The notes: a model not told the origin generated them from the sequence alone. Shown: positions 16,385 to 25,424, numbered from the stretch's first letter. The stretch: 64,000 nucleotides of DNA from Micromonospora sp. M71_S20 (GCF_003664255.1 NZ_RCCV01000001.1:620001-684000), one strand, 5' to 3'. A program made the numbers and translations.

Positions 16385-17410
16385 TCAGCGGGGGCGGTCG
16401 CGGTCCTTGGAGGGCTGCACGCGCTTCGGCTCGCCGGGCATCTTCGGGTGGTCCGGCGGGTAGGGCATGTCGCCCTGGCCGGCGGTGGCGTCCCGGTCGG
16501 CCCACTCGAGCAGCGGGGTGATGTCCCACGCGGTGTCGTCGATGCCGGCGTGCGGGTCGCCGCGCTCGGCCAGCCGGGCCGGGACGGTGCGCAGGTCGAA
16601 GTCGTCGGGCTCGACGTCGGGCAGCTCGTCCCAGGTGACCGGGGTGGACACGGTGGCCCGGGCGTTGGCCCGCAGCGAGTACGCGCAGGCGATCGTGCGG
16701 TCGCGGGCCATCTGGTTGTAGTCGACGAAGACGCGGGCGCCCCGCTGCTCCTTCCACCAGGCGGTGGTCACCAGCTCCGGCCGCCGCCGCTCCAGCTCGC
16801 GGGCCAGCGCGATGGTGGCCCGGCGCACCTCGGTGAACGTCCAACGGGGCGCGATCCGCAGGTAGACGTGCACGCCACGGCCGCCGGAGGTCTTCGGCCA
16901 GCCGGTGACGCCCAGCTCGTCGAGGAGCCCGCGCAGCTCGCCGGCGGCAGAGGCCGCGTCGGCGAAGTCGGTGCCGGGCTGTGGGTCGAGGTCGATGCGC
17001 AGCTCGTCGGGGCGGTCGACGTCGGCGGCACGCACCGGCCACGGGTGGAACACGATGGTGCCCATCTGGGCGGCCCACGCCACGTGGGCCAGGTCGGCCG
17101 GGCAGAGCTCGGCCGCGCTGCGCCCGCTCGGGAAGCTGATCGTGGCCGTCTGCACCCACGGCGGTACGCCCCGCGCGGGCACCCGCTTCTGGAAGAACGC
17201 CTCCCCCTCGACGCCCTCGGGGAAGCGCTGCAACGTGGTGGGGCGCTCGCGCAGGGCGCGCATGATGCCGTCGCCCACCGCGAGGTAGTAGTGGAAGACG
17301 TCGGCCTTGGTGAAGCCGCGCTGCGGGAAGATCACCCGATCGGGACTGGTCAGCCGGACGTCGCGCCCGGCCACCTCGATCTGTTCGGCCGCGGCCTTCG
17401 TACCACCCAT
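16385..17410 (-). CDS. LigD-type polymerase/primase domain protein (NHEJ)
   Basis: A 341-residue stand-alone polymerase domain like that of LigD. Visible are DRVIFPQRGFTKADVFHYY at the start, the catalytic acidic motif RIDLDPQPG, the SGGRGVHVYL strand and the KEQRGARVFVDYNQMARDRT motif. In bacterial non-homologous end joining these enzymes add nucleotides at breaks. There is no ligase or nuclease domain on this chain; a LigC-type ligase lies at 4006-5118. ATG 17410 is chosen over GTG 17428, which would fall too close to the divergent msrB start. Confidence 0.9.
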   Translation of the reverse strand: MGGTKAAAEQIEVAGRDVRLTSPDRVIFPQRGFTKADVFHYYLAVGDGIMRALRERPTTLQRFPEGVEGEAFFQKRVPARGVPPWVQTATISFPSGRSAAELCPADLAHVAWAAQMGTIVFHPWPVRAADVDRPDELRIDLDPQPGTDFADAASAAGELRGLLDELGVTGWPKTSGGRGVHVYLRIAPRWTFTEVRRATIALARELERRRPELVTTAWWKEQRGARVFVDYNQMARDRTIACAYSLRANARATVSTPVTWDELPDVEPDDFDLRTVPARLAERGDPHAGIDDTAWDITPLLEWADRDATAGQGDMPYPPDHPKMPGEPKRVQPSKDRDRPR

Positions 17411-17445
17411 TGCGCGACCATATGCCACACCCCCGACGTCCGGCG

Positions 17446-17451
17446 TACCGT
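17446..17451 (+). promoter_or_regulatory. Minus-10-like TACCGT, msrB probably leaderless
   Basis: TACCGT ends 6 nt before GTG 17458 and there is no ribosome binding site, consistent with a leaderless mRNA. Confidence 0.45.
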
Positions 17452-17457
17452 TGGCGG

Positions 17458-17871
17458 GTGAGTCTTGACGAGAGTGAACTGCCCCGTACCGAGGAAGAGT
17501 GGCGGGTCCGGCTCAGCCCGGAGGAGTTCCGGGTGCTGCGGGAGGCCGGCACCGAGCGCCCGTGGACCGGCGAGTACGTCGACACGAAGACACCCGGGAC
17601 CTACCACTGCCGGGCCTGCGGCGCGCAGCTCTACCCCAGCGACACGAAGTTCGACTCGCACTGCGGGTGGCCCAGCTTCGACGACGCGATCCCGGGCGCG
17701 GTCAAGGAGATCGAGGACCGCAGCCTGGGAATGAGCCGCACCGAGATCCGCTGCGCCCGGTGCGACAGCCACCTGGGGCACGTCTTCCGGGGCGAGGGTT
17801 TCACCCCGAAGGACACCCGGCACTGCGTCAACTCCGTCTCCATCCGGCTGGAGCCGCGCGCCGACGCCTGA
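17458..17871 (+). CDS. msrB: Peptide-methionine (R)-S-oxide reductase MsrB
   Basis: A 137-residue enzyme that reduces methionine-R-sulfoxide in proteins. Present are the EEWRVRLSPEEFRVLREAGTE start, two zinc-binding CxxC pairs (CRAC and CARC), the substrate-binding HCGWPSF, the LGHVF motif, and the catalytic Cys in RHCVNSVSI. The length matches the family. The GTG 17458 start agrees with the family N-terminus and with the TACCGT hexamer just upstream. A long inverted repeat follows the stop codon. Confidence 0.95.
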   Translation: MSLDESELPRTEEEWRVRLSPEEFRVLREAGTERPWTGEYVDTKTPGTYHCRACGAQLYPSDTKFDSHCGWPSFDDAIPGAVKEIEDRSLGMSRTEIRCARCDSHLGHVFRGEGFTPKDTRHCVNSVSIRLEPRADA

Positions 17872-17917
17872 GGCGCCCCGGCTCCGACGACGGCGGCCGG
17901 CGGACCTCCGGGGCGCC
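17872..17917. terminator. Inverted repeat after msrB
   Basis: Arms 17872-17881 and 17908-17917 (GGCGCCCCGG and its complement) form a perfect 10-bp stem around a 26-base GC-rich loop between convergent msrB and the DUF305 gene. This is a likely intrinsic terminator without a U-tract. Confidence 0.5.
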
Positions 17918-17957
17918 GGCTCGCCGGGTCTCGGCCGACGCCGGCGCGCCCGGAGGG

Positions 17958-18542
17958 TCAGGCCCGCCGGCCCGGCGCCAGGCCGGCCATCAGCGAGACC
18001 TCGGCCGTACGCGACCGCTCGACGCGCCCGGCGAAGTCGCGTACGCGCGGGTCGGCGCCGACCGTCTGGTGCGCCCGGGCCAGGTCGGCCGCCGCGTCCT
18101 GGTGCGGGGCGAGCAGGTCGAGCAGGACGCGGTCGACCTCGCCGTCCGGGGCGGCCCGCAGGCGTGCCATGTCCTCGGCGGCGGTCCCGTGGTGCCCGTG
18201 GTCGTGCCGGCGGGCGGCCTCGGCGGCGGCCGGTCCGGCGTCCGTCAGCCAGCCGCGCATGGTGGCGAGTTCGTCGGTCTCGGTGACCTCGATGGCGGCG
18301 ACGAGGGTGCGCAGCTTCGGGTCGGTCACCCGGTCGCGGCTGAGCCGCACCATCTCGAGCGTCTGCTCGGTGTGTGCCGCCAGCGTGGCCAGGAAGACCA
18401 CGTCCAGGCCGTTCATCGCGGTCCCGCTGGTCGCGGCTGTGCCCGGCGGCGCGGGGGCGGGCGACGCCGGGGTGGTCTGCGCGGCGCAGCCGGGGACGAT
18501 CAGCAGGGCGGCGAGCAGGGCGACCGTGGGCAGCCGTCGCAT
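17958..18542 (-). CDS. DUF305 family lipoprotein
   Basis: A 194-residue exported protein with lipobox VPGC (Cys19), then a Pro/Ala/Thr-rich linker and a helical DUF305 domain. The domain is ferritin-like, a four-helix bundle, with recognisable FLATLAAHTEQTLEMV, the HDHGHHG His cluster and LLDLLAPHQDAAADLA. The usual HxxxI/xxMxxxH pattern is partly kept; the clustered His could bind copper or another metal, which is an inference. The start is ATG 18542. Convergent with msrB. Confidence 0.85.
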   Translation of the reverse strand: MRRLPTVALLAALLIVPGCAAQTTPASPAPAPPGTAATSGTAMNGLDVVFLATLAAHTEQTLEMVRLSRDRVTDPKLRTLVAAIEVTETDELATMRGWLTDAGPAAAEAARRHDHGHHGTAAEDMARLRAAPDGEVDRVLLDLLAPHQDAAADLARAHQTVGADPRVRDFAGRVERSRTAEVSLMAGLAPGRRA

Positions 18543-18567
18543 GGCGTACTCCGATCCGGGGAGGGGT

Positions 18568-18608
18568 GACGGGTGCGGCGGACGCCGGGAAGGCGGGCCG
18601 CACCCGTC
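18568..18608 (-). terminator. Strong stem-loop after the chitin-type LPMO gene
   Basis: Arms 18568-18579 and 18597-18608 are perfect complements over 12 bp with a 17-base loop, beginning four bases past the stop codon of the minus-strand LPMO gene. It probably stops transcription before the DUF305 gene. Confidence 0.6.
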
Positions 18609-18611
18609 CGG

Positions 18612-19358
18612 TCAGACCTGCGACCAGAGCGCCGGCACGTGCGGCGGCTCCCAGCCGGGGATCGCCGTGTGCGCCTGCCGGCAGCGGTACGTCAGCCCGC
18701 CGTAGGTGACCTGGTCGCCGACCTGGTAGGCCCGGCCCGTCGTCCAGCTGCCGCCCGGCGCGGGCGGGGTGGTCGGGGCGGCGGTGGGGGTCGGGGTCGG
18801 CGACGGGGCCGGCCGCGTCGGGCTCGGGGTGGGCGACGGGTTGCCGCCCCCGCCGACCTGGAGGTCCACGCAGGAGTAGAACGCGTTGGCGGTGTCCGCG
18901 ATGTTCCACACGGCGAGGACCTTCTGCCGTCCCGGGTAGCCGCCCAGGTCGACGGTGTGCGAGACGGTGGCGCCGGGCTGCTGCCCGCCGCCGTTGACGA
19001 CGGCCACCCGGGTGCCGCCGATGAAGTACTCCCAGTTGCTGGTGGCGTGCCGGGCGGTGTTGGTCCAGGTGAAGGTGACGGAGCTGCCGACGGAGGTGGC
19101 GGGCCAGCCCCGGCTGTCGTCGTTCAGGACGGCGAACTGGGCGATCCCCGCGTGGCAGCTGCGCAGCCCCTTCGGCCCCTCGACGCTCTGCGGCTCGTAC
19201 TTGATCTGCCCGCAGTCGGAGACCCGCCCCTGGGCGCAGAGCGCCTGCCGGCTCGGCGGGCCGGAGACGTAGCCGTGGGCCTGGGCGGGCGCCGCGACGG
19301 CGAGTGCGGAGACGACGGCGCCCGTCGCCACGAGCGGGATCGTGATTCTTCGGCGCAT
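18612..19358 (-). CDS. AA10 lytic polysaccharide monooxygenase with C-terminal CBM5/12-like module
   Basis: The 248-residue precursor has a Sec signal cleaved at AQA/H, leaving His28 as the N-terminal copper ligand (HGYVSGPPSR). The second histidine is in LRSCHAG. The catalytic domain is followed by a Pro/Thr linker (about residues 170-200) and a C-terminal module (WTTGRAYQVGDQVTYGGLTYRC) of the CBM5/12 chitin-binding type. It should oxidatively cleave chitin outside the cell. ATG 19358 has GAAGGAG 8 nt upstream; an AT-rich promoter precedes it. Confidence 0.93.
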   Translation of the reverse strand: MRRRITIPLVATGAVVSALAVAAPAQAHGYVSGPPSRQALCAQGRVSDCGQIKYEPQSVEGPKGLRSCHAGIAQFAVLNDDSRGWPATSVGSSVTFTWTNTARHATSNWEYFIGGTRVAVVNGGGQQPGATVSHTVDLGGYPGRQKVLAVWNIADTANAFYSCVDLQVGGGGNPSPTPSPTRPAPSPTPTPTAAPTTPPAPGGSWTTGRAYQVGDQVTYGGLTYRCRQAHTAIPGWEPPHVPALWSQV

Positions 19359-19399
19359 GATGGCCGCTCCTTCGGACTTCAGCCTGGTGAGGTGCCCTC

Positions 19400-19428
19400 A
19401 ACATAAATTAAAGCTTGTTAACAGTAAA
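19400..19428 (-). promoter_or_regulatory. Promoter of the chitin-type LPMO gene
   Basis: On the minus strand TTTACT (19428-19423) and TATGTT (19405-19400) are separated by exactly 17 bases in a stretch far more AT-rich than anything around it (it includes GTTAACAAGCTTTAATT). This is the best sigma-70-type promoter that I see in the window and would give a leader of about 35 nt. Confidence 0.55.
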
Positions 19429-19476
19429 GACTCCTGTCGATAAAACATCGGGCGATCTGAGTACGCAGGGTGACCG

Positions 19477-19752
19477 TCAGAGCAGCAGCAGGCTGCCCCG
19501 CTCGTCCACCCGGTCGGCGGACTCGTCGTCCAGCCAGACGCCGCCGGCGGCGAGGTAGCGGAAGCGGTACTCCCCCGGGCCGAGTCGCACGGTGACCGTC
19601 CGGGTGCCGTCGCGGCGCGGGACGAGTTCGTGCCGCCCCGGTTCCCAGCCGTTGAAGGAGCCGACCACGCTGACCGCGCCGGGCGGGGTGTCGCGGGGCA
19701 GGCTGAAGGTGACGCGTACCTGGTTGCCGAAGAGCTTGTTCCGCTTGATCAT
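19477..19752 (-). CDS. Stand-alone CBM48 / isoamylase N-terminal-like domain protein
   Basis: A 91-residue single-domain protein. The segment VSVVGSFNGWEPGRHELV followed by TRTVTVRLGPGEYRFRYL and WLDDESAD is the carbohydrate-binding module 48 (AMPK glycogen-binding, early-set) pattern. It has no catalytic domain or signal peptide, so it is probably cytosolic and may bind glycogen or act as an adaptor. The start is ATG 19752. Confidence 0.85.
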   Translation of the reverse strand: MIKRNKLFGNQVRVTFSLPRDTPPGAVSVVGSFNGWEPGRHELVPRRDGTRTVTVRLGPGEYRFRYLAAGGVWLDDESADRVDERGSLLLL

Positions 19753-19914
19753 GTCGTGTTCCTCCGGGGTCGTGCGCGGTCAACCGGTACAACGCCCGAC
19801 ACGCCGGGGGCGACACGCCGCCACCGCGGAGTGACCCGGGCCGTTCCGCCGGCCGGGCACGGTCCGGCTGCCGCACGCTCGGGGAAACCGTGTCGGCGTT
19901 CGGGGGGTTCTGTC

Positions 19915-20175
19915 GTGGCGACGTGCGAGGTCTGCGGTAACGACTACTGGATGGCGTTCGAGGTGCGGACCGTCAGCGGCGACGTGCACACCTTCGACTG
20001 CTTCGAGTGCGCCGCGCACAAGCTGGCGCCGATCTGCGAGCACTGCGAGGTCAAGATCGTCGGGCACGGGGTGGAGGTGTCCGGCCGCTTCTTCTGCTGC
20101 GCGCACTGCGCCCGCGCGGAGGAGGGCACCCGGGGCGCCGAGATCCGCGACGCGGTCGGCGCCCGCCCCGCCTGA
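19915..20175 (+). CDS. Cys-rich zinc-ribbon-like small protein
   Basis: An 86-residue protein with three Cys-rich groups, CEVCGNDY, DCFECAAHKLAPICEHC and RFFCCAHCARAE, eleven Cys in all, spaced like a double zinc-binding domain. Similar small proteins are widespread in actinobacteria but I know of no assigned function; metal storage or nucleic-acid binding are possibilities. The start is GTG 19915, which places CEVC at the N-terminus as in homologues. Confidence 0.75.
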   Translation: MATCEVCGNDYWMAFEVRTVSGDVHTFDCFECAAHKLAPICEHCEVKIVGHGVEVSGRFFCCAHCARAEEGTRGAEIRDAVGARPA

Positions 20176-20235
20176 GGCCGGCCACCGGACCGGACGCTCG
20201 GCGGGGCGACGGCCGGCGGGCCGACGGGCGCGGCC

Positions 20236-20241
20236 TACCAT
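20236..20241 (+). promoter_or_regulatory. Minus-10-like TACCAT, ElaA-like gene probably leaderless
   Basis: TACCAT ends 6 nt before GTG 20248 and no ribosome binding site is present. Confidence 0.45.
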
Positions 20242-20247
20242 CGCGGA

Positions 20248-20706
20248 GTGCCGCAGACCCCCGTGACCAGGACCGCCTCGTTCGCCGACCTCGACGCCCG
20301 CACCTTCCACGACCTGCTCCGGCTCCGGATCGACGTGTTCGTGGTGGAGCAGGCGTGCCCGTACCCGGAACTCGACGGGCGCGACGTCGAGCCCGGCACC
20401 CGGCACCTCTGGCTCGACGACGGCGGCGCGCCCCTGGCGTACCTGCGGATCCTCGCCGACCCGGGCGGCGTGGCGCGGATCGGTCGGGTGGTGGTGGCGC
20501 CGAAGGCGCGCGGCGGCGGGCACGCGGGCCGGCTGATGGCAGCGGCGCTGGAGCTGGTCGGCGACCGCCCCTGCGTGCTGGAGGCCCAGTCCCACCTGGT
20601 CGGCCTCTACGGCCGCCACGGCTTCGCCGTCGCCGGCGCGGAGTACGTCGAGGACGGCATCCCGCACACCCCGATGCGCCGGGAAGGCATTGACGGAAGC
20701 CGATAA
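20248..20706 (+). CDS. GNAT acetyltransferase, ElaA family
   Basis: A 152-residue GNAT protein with the ElaA hallmark FHDLLRLRIDVFVVEQACPYPELDG near the N-terminus and the acetyl-CoA loop VVAPKARGGGHAGRLM. The terminal YGRHGFAVAGAEYVEDGIPHTPMRR is also typical. The biochemical substrate of ElaA proteins is unknown. The start is GTG 20248. Confidence 0.9.
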   Translation: MPQTPVTRTASFADLDARTFHDLLRLRIDVFVVEQACPYPELDGRDVEPGTRHLWLDDGGAPLAYLRILADPGGVARIGRVVVAPKARGGGHAGRLMAAALELVGDRPCVLEAQSHLVGLYGRHGFAVAGAEYVEDGIPHTPMRREGIDGSR

Positions 20707-20754
20707 ATGTGGCAGCCTCCGGGCAGAGCCGTCGCGGAAGCCACGCAGCGCGCA

Positions 20755-20772
20755 CGGGAGGGGCAACTCCCG
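20755..20772 (+). other. Short stable hairpin in the LPMO-CBM2 leader
   Basis: CGGGAG (20755-20760) pairs with CTCCCG (20767-20772) around a GGGCAA loop, 45 bases before the LPMO start codon. I compared the 110-base leader by eye with c-di-GMP, c-di-AMP and cobalamin riboswitch consensus elements and found no convincing match. Confidence 0.3.
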
Positions 20773-20816
20773 GGCCGTCCGGGCGTCGTCGTCCGACCTC
20801 TCCCCCCGGGGGCTCC

Positions 20817-21905
20817 ATGTCCACTCAACTTCGATCTTCCCGCCTGGCATGGCTGCTCGCCGTCACGGCGACCGCCGTGCTGCTGCTGACCACGGCCCTG
20901 GCCAACCCCGTGTCGGCGCACGGCTCCGTGGTGGACCCGGCGTCACGCAACTACGGCTGCTGGCAGCGCTGGGGCAGCGACTTCCAGAATCCCCGGATGG
21001 CCACCGAGGACCCGATGTGCTGGCAGGCCTGGCAGGCCAACCCCAACGCCATGTGGAACTGGAACGGCCTGTTCCGCGAGGGCGTCGCCGGCAACCACCA
21101 GGCCGCCATCCCGAACGGCCAGCTCTGCTCCGGCGGCCGGACCGAGGGCGGTCGCTACAACGCCCTCGACACGGTCGGCGCCTGGAAGACCGCCCCGGTC
21201 TCCAGCAACTTCCGGGTCCGCCTGTACGACCAGGCCAGTCACGGCGCGGACTACATCCGGGTGTACGTGACGAAGCAGGGCTTCGACGCGCTCACCGAGC
21301 CGCTGGGCTGGGACGACCTGGAACTGGTCGGCCAGATCGGCAACACCCCGGCGTCGGGGTGGAAGCCGGAGCCCACCGGCGTGTCCATCGAGATCCCGGC
21401 GAACGCGCCGGGGCGGACCGGGCGGCACGTCGTCTACACCATCTGGCAGGCCAGCCACCTGGACCAGTCGTACTACCTGTGCAGCGACGTCGACTTCTCC
21501 GGCGGGCCGACCAACCCGCCGCCGACGACGCCGCCGCCGACCACTCCCCCGCCCACCACGCCGCCGCCGACGACCCCGCCGCCCACGACCCCGCCGCCGG
21601 CCGGGGCCTGCACGGCGACGTACCGGGTGACCGGGCAGTGGACCGGCGGGTTCCAGGGCGAGGTGACCGTGACCGCCGGTGGTGGGGCCGTCAAGGGCTG
21701 GTCCGTGACCTGGACCTACGCCAACGGTCAGCAGGTCACGTCGGCGTGGAACGCGACCGTGACCACCAGCGGCACGCGGGTCGTCGCCCGCAACGCGGAG
21801 CACAACGGGTCGCTGGCCCCCGGGGCGAGCACCACGTTCGGCTTCCTCGGCTCGTGGTCCGGCACCAACAGCGCGCCGACACCCACCTGCACGACCGTGG
21901 TCTGA
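20817..21905 (+). CDS. AA10 lytic polysaccharide monooxygenase with C-terminal CBM2
   Basis: A 362-residue secreted enzyme. The signal peptide ends VSA/H, leaving His35 as the copper-binding N-terminus (HGSVVDPASRNYGCW); the second copper His is in AGNHQAAIPNGQLCSGG. The catalytic domain is followed by a linker of (PPPTT) repeats (about residues 234-260) and a CBM2 module starting CTATYRVTGQW with GFQGEVTV. CBM2 and the catalytic sequence fit cellulose-active AA10 enzymes. ATG 20817 is chosen because the signal peptide begins there; the upstream extension has no function. Confidence 0.94.
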   Translation: MSTQLRSSRLAWLLAVTATAVLLLTTALANPVSAHGSVVDPASRNYGCWQRWGSDFQNPRMATEDPMCWQAWQANPNAMWNWNGLFREGVAGNHQAAIPNGQLCSGGRTEGGRYNALDTVGAWKTAPVSSNFRVRLYDQASHGADYIRVYVTKQGFDALTEPLGWDDLELVGQIGNTPASGWKPEPTGVSIEIPANAPGRTGRHVVYTIWQASHLDQSYYLCSDVDFSGGPTNPPPTTPPPTTPPPTTPPPTTPPPTTPPPAGACTATYRVTGQWTGGFQGEVTVTAGGGAVKGWSVTWTYANGQQVTSAWNATVTTSGTRVVARNAEHNGSLAPGASTTFGFLGSWSGTNSAPTPTCTTVV

Positions 21906-22041
21906 TCCGCACCGGAACCCCGGCCGGGGTCGCGTCCCACTCCCTCCGGGGCGCGCCCCCGGCCGGCCCGCGCCTCGGCACCGTCAGGTGACTGTCGAGC
22001 TGCCCCACCGGTGGGACCACCACCGGGCGGGCGGCCGGGCG

Positions 22042-22743
22042 TCAGACGAGACAGTTGACGATGTCGGCGACCGAACGGCGACGACCGGTGTAGAACGGGA
22101 TCTCCTCCCGGACGTGCCGGCGGGCGCCGGAGGCCCGCAGGTCACGCATCAGGTCGACGATGCGGTGCAGCTCGTCGGCCTCGAACGCGAGCATCCACTC
22201 GTAGTCGCCGAGCGCGAACGAGGCGACCGTGTTGGCCCGCACGTCCGGGTAGCCGCGGGCCATCTTGCCGTGCTCGGCGAGCAGCTCGCGCCGCTCGGCG
22301 TCCGGCAGCAGGTACCACTCGTAGGAGCGGACGAACGGGTAGACGCAGACGTAGGAGCGGGCCTCCTCGCCGGCCAGGAACGCCGGGATGTGGCTCTTGT
22401 TGAACTCCGCCGGCCGGTGCAGCGCCATCTGCGACCAGACCGGGGTGAGCGCCCGGCCCAGCGTGGTGCGGCGGAACCGCAGGTACGCGTCCTGGAGGTC
22501 GTCGCTGGAGGCGGAGTGCCACCAGATCATCAGGTCGGCGTCGGCGCGCAGCCCCGAGACGTCGTACGTGCCGCGGACGACCACGTCCTTGCCGGCCAGC
22601 TCCGCGAAGAGCGCCTCGACCTCGCCGGTGACGTTCTCGCGCAGCGACGGCAGCGGGCTGGTGGCCCGGTACACCGACCACATCGTGTAGCGGATGCTGT
22701 CGTTGAGCTCCCGCAGCCGGGCCGCGTTGGTCTGCTCGGTCAT
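22042..22743 (-). CDS. hemQ: Coproheme decarboxylase HemQ (ChdC)
   Basis: A 233-residue chlorite-dismutase-fold enzyme that converts coprohaem to haem b, the last step of the coproporphyrin-dependent pathway. His118 (NKSHIP), Tyr135 ([12 protein letters not shown]) and the axial His158 ([10 protein letters not shown]) occur at the same numbers that I recall for corynebacterial HemQ. It is the third gene of the hemE-hemY-hemQ operon; its ATG overlaps the hemY TGA (ATGA at 22740-22743). Confidence 0.95.
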   Translation of the reverse strand: MTEQTNAARLRELNDSIRYTMWSVYRATSPLPSLRENVTGEVEALFAELAGKDVVVRGTYDVSGLRADADLMIWWHSASSDDLQDAYLRFRRTTLGRALTPVWSQMALHRPAEFNKSHIPAFLAGEEARSYVCVYPFVRSYEWYLLPDAERRELLAEHGKMARGYPDVRANTVASFALGDYEWMLAFEADELHRIVDLMRDLRASGARRHVREEIPFYTGRRRSVADIVNCLV

Positions 22744-24149
22744 GTCCCCGATCCTCCCAGTGCTGTGATGATCTCCTCGGCCGCCGTCTCGCCGGAGCGG
22801 ACGCAGACCGGGATGCCGACCCCGTCGTACCCTGCGCCGGCCAGGACCAGCGTCGGATGGCTCGCCCGCAGGGCCGCCCGCGCGGCGGACACCCGGTCGG
22901 CGTGACCCGGGGTGTACTGCGGCAGCGACCCGCCCCAGCGCTGCACGTGGCCGGCGACCGGTGCGGGCAGCGGCACGCCGAGCACCGCCGACAGTTCCCG
23001 GTGCACGGTGGCAGCCAGGTCCTCGTCGGTGCGCTGCACCTGCCGTTCCTCGCCGTAGCGGCCCACGGAGGCGCGGACGAGCGCCAGCCCGTCGGTCCGG
23101 CGCAGGTGACCCCACTTGGTGGTGAAGAAGGTCGACGCCTTGATCAGCAGGCCCTCGGTGCTCGGCACCAGGAAGCCCGACAGCTCCGGCAGCTCCGGCT
23201 CGGGCAGCGCCAGGGTGACCAGCGCGACGCTGGCGTAGTCCAGTCCGCCGACGCCCTCGGCCACCTGCGGGGCCGGGCCGGCGAGCAGCCGGGCCGCCGG
23301 GCGGGCCGGCACGGCCAGCACCACGGCGTCGACGTCGACCGACTCCGGATCCCGGGTGGGTCCGACGGTCAGCCGCCACCCGGCCCCGGCCGGGGTCAGC
23401 TCCCGGACCGCCGCGCCCCGCCGGATCGTCGCCCCGCTGGCCGCCGCCGCGGCCTCGACCAGCGTGCTGAGCCCGCCGGCCAGGGTGCCGAAGACCGGCG
23501 CCCCCGGCGCGCGGGGGGCCGCGGCCTGCGCGGCGCGCACCGCGCCCACCAGGGTGTGCTCCACCCGGGCGGCCCGGGCCAGCGCGGGCATGGTGGTGGT
23601 CAGGGAGAGGTCGTCGGCCCGGCCGGCGTAGACGCCGCCGAGCATCGGGTCGACCAGCCGGTCGACCACCTCGTCGCCGAACCGGGCCCGGACCAGCGCG
23701 CCGACGGAGACGTCGTCGTCCGTGCCGAGCAGCGGACGGCCGGCGTCGACGTCGGCGTCCGCCGCCGGCCGCGCGACCGTGGCCACCCGCTCCAGGTCCC
23801 CGGGTACGCCGACCAGCGTGCCGCCCGGGATCGGGCGCAGCCCCCCGTCGACGACCAGCGCGGCCTGCCCGACGGTGGGGTGCACGATCCGCTCGCCCAG
23901 GCCGAGCCGGCGGACCAGGGCCACGGCGGCGGACTCGCCCCCGGCCGGGTCGCGCATCAGGAACGACTCGGCGCCGAACTCCACCGCCGAGCCGGCCAGC
24001 TCCCCGGTGCGCAGCTTGCCGCCGAGCGCGCCGGACTGCTCGTACACCGTGATCCCGGTGCCGGCGGGGGCGCGGTCGCGCAACCGGACCGCGGCGGCCA
24101 GCCCGGCGATCCCGCCGCCGACCACCGCCACCCGCCACGGCGCCCGCAT
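22740..24149 (-). CDS. hemY: Coproporphyrinogen III / protoporphyrinogen oxidase (HemY/CgoX)
   Basis: A 469-residue FAD enzyme of haem synthesis. The N-terminal dinucleotide-binding motif is [14 protein letters not shown], followed by [13 protein letters not shown]; the C-terminal FAD motif is [21 protein letters not shown]. With HemQ next door it most likely oxidises coproporphyrinogen to coproporphyrin. The start is ATG 24149, five bases after the hemE stop; the 3' end overlaps hemQ by 4 bases. Confidence 0.94.
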   Translation of the reverse strand: MRAPWRVAVVGGGIAGLAAAVRLRDRAPAGTGITVYEQSGALGGKLRTGELAGSAVEFGAESFLMRDPAGGESAAVALVRRLGLGERIVHPTVGQAALVVDGGLRPIPGGTLVGVPGDLERVATVARPAADADVDAGRPLLGTDDDVSVGALVRARFGDEVVDRLVDPMLGGVYAGRADDLSLTTTMPALARAARVEHTLVGAVRAAQAAAPRAPGAPVFGTLAGGLSTLVEAAAAASGATIRRGAAVRELTPAGAGWRLTVGPTRDPESVDVDAVVLAVPARPAARLLAGPAPQVAEGVGGLDYASVALVTLALPEPELPELSGFLVPSTEGLLIKASTFFTTKWGHLRRTDGLALVRASVGRYGEERQVQRTDEDLAATVHRELSAVLGVPLPAPVAGHVQRWGGSLPQYTPGHADRVSAARAALRASHPTLVLAGAGYDGVGIPVCVRSGETAAEEIITALGGSGT

Positions 24150-24154
24150 GCCGC

Positions 24155-25252
24155 TCAGCCCCGGTCGGCCGGCTGGGCGGACAGCTCGTGCACCAGGGCC
24201 ACCACCCGGGTCAGCACGTCGGGGTCGGTCTCCGGCAGCACGCCGTGCCCCAGGTTGAACACGTGCCCGGGCGCGGCCCGGCCCTGCTCCAGGATCCGCC
24301 GCACCTCGCCCTCGACCACCGGCCACGGCGCGAACAGCACGCACGGGTCGAGGTTGCCCTGCACCGCCCGGTCCGGCCCGATCCGCCGGGTCGCCGCGTC
24401 CAGCGGCGTACGCCAGTCGACGCCGACCACGTCGGCGCCGGCCTCGCCCATCGCGCCGAGCAGCTCGCCGGTGCCCACCCCGAAGTGGATCCGGGGCACG
24501 CCCGCGTCGGCCAGCCCGGCCAGCACGCCCGCCGAGTGCGGCAGCACGAAGCGGCGGTAGTCGGCCTCCGACAGCGCACCGGCCCACGAGTCGAAGAGCT
24601 GCACCGCGGACACCCCGGCGGCCACCTGGACCCGCAGGAACGCGAGCGTCACCTCGGCCAGCCGGCCGCAGAGCGCGTGCCACAGCTCCGGCTGGCCGTA
24701 CATCATCGCCTTGGTCTTCGCGTGGGTCCGCGACGGGCCACCCTCGACCAGGTAGCTGGCCAGGGTGAACGGCGCGCCGGCGAAGCCGATCAGCGGGGTG
24801 TCGCCCAGCTCGGCGACGAGCATCCGGACCGCCTCGTCGACGTAGGAGACGTCGTCGCGGGTGATCGGCCGGATGCGTTCCACGTCGGTCAGGGTGCGTA
24901 CGGGCTCGGCGACCACCGGGCCGGTGCCGGGCACGATGTCCAGGTCCACCCCGGCGGCGGCGACCGGCACCACGATGTCGCTGAACAGGATCGCGGCGTC
25001 CACCCCGTGCCGGCGTACCGGCTGGAGGGTGATCTCGGTGACCAGGTCGGGGCGGCGGCAGGACTCCAGCATCGCCACGTTGGCCCGGATCTCGCGGTAC
25101 TCCGGCAGCGACCGGCCGGCCTGGCGCATGAACCAGACGGGGGTGTGCGGGCCGGGCTGGCGCCGGCAGGCCCGGACGAAGGGCGAGTCGGCCGGTCCGC
25201 CGGGGCGGGGGTCTTCGTCTCGGGCGTCGGCGCCCGTCGTCGTGGTGGTCAT
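24155..25252 (-). CDS. hemE: Uroporphyrinogen decarboxylase
   Basis: A 365-residue enzyme that decarboxylates uroporphyrinogen III to coproporphyrinogen III. Signatures: [16 protein letters not shown] near the N-terminus, [11 protein letters not shown] with the catalytic Asp, [16 protein letters not shown], and the C-terminal [16 protein letters not shown]. It is the first gene of the haem operon. ATG 25252 is used; ATG 25261 in frame adds three residues and neither has a clear ribosome binding site. Confidence 0.95.
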   Translation of the reverse strand: MTTTTTGADARDEDPRPGGPADSPFVRACRRQPGPHTPVWFMRQAGRSLPEYREIRANVAMLESCRRPDLVTEITLQPVRRHGVDAAILFSDIVVPVAAAGVDLDIVPGTGPVVAEPVRTLTDVERIRPITRDDVSYVDEAVRMLVAELGDTPLIGFAGAPFTLASYLVEGGPSRTHAKTKAMMYGQPELWHALCGRLAEVTLAFLRVQVAAGVSAVQLFDSWAGALSEADYRRFVLPHSAGVLAGLADAGVPRIHFGVGTGELLGAMGEAGADVVGVDWRTPLDAATRRIGPDRAVQGNLDPCVLFAPWPVVEGEVRRILEQGRAAPGHVFNLGHGVLPETDPDVLTRVVALVHELSAQPADRG

Positions 25253-25296
25253 CGCGGCCATCGTGCCACGGGGGACGCGGGCGGCAGCGGGCAGCG

Positions 25297-25334
25297 CCGC
25301 CTTTTGTGACGCCGGTCGGCCCGGCGAAAGGCGG
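25297..25334. promoter_or_regulatory. Palindromic element between hemE and the DUF3000 gene
   Basis: CCGCCTTT (25297-25304) pairs with AAAGGCGG (25327-25334), and inside them GCCGG (25311-25315) pairs with CCGGC (25321-25325). It sits in the divergent promoter region and could be an operator, or a hairpin in the hemE 5' UTR. Confidence 0.35.
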
Positions 25335-25424
25335 GCGCCCGCGGGGCGTCCTCCGGGGCAGTGGCACGGCCGCCGCGTGGCCCGGCATCGGCGCGCCTCT
25401 CGGGCGGGCGGCTGGCCGGCGGCA

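Noticed and set aside
20707..20816. Possible riboswitch in the LPMO-CBM2 leader
   Set aside because: Only one short hairpin is clear; by eye the c-di-GMP, c-di-AMP and cobalamin core sequences are missing. A covariance-model search would settle it.
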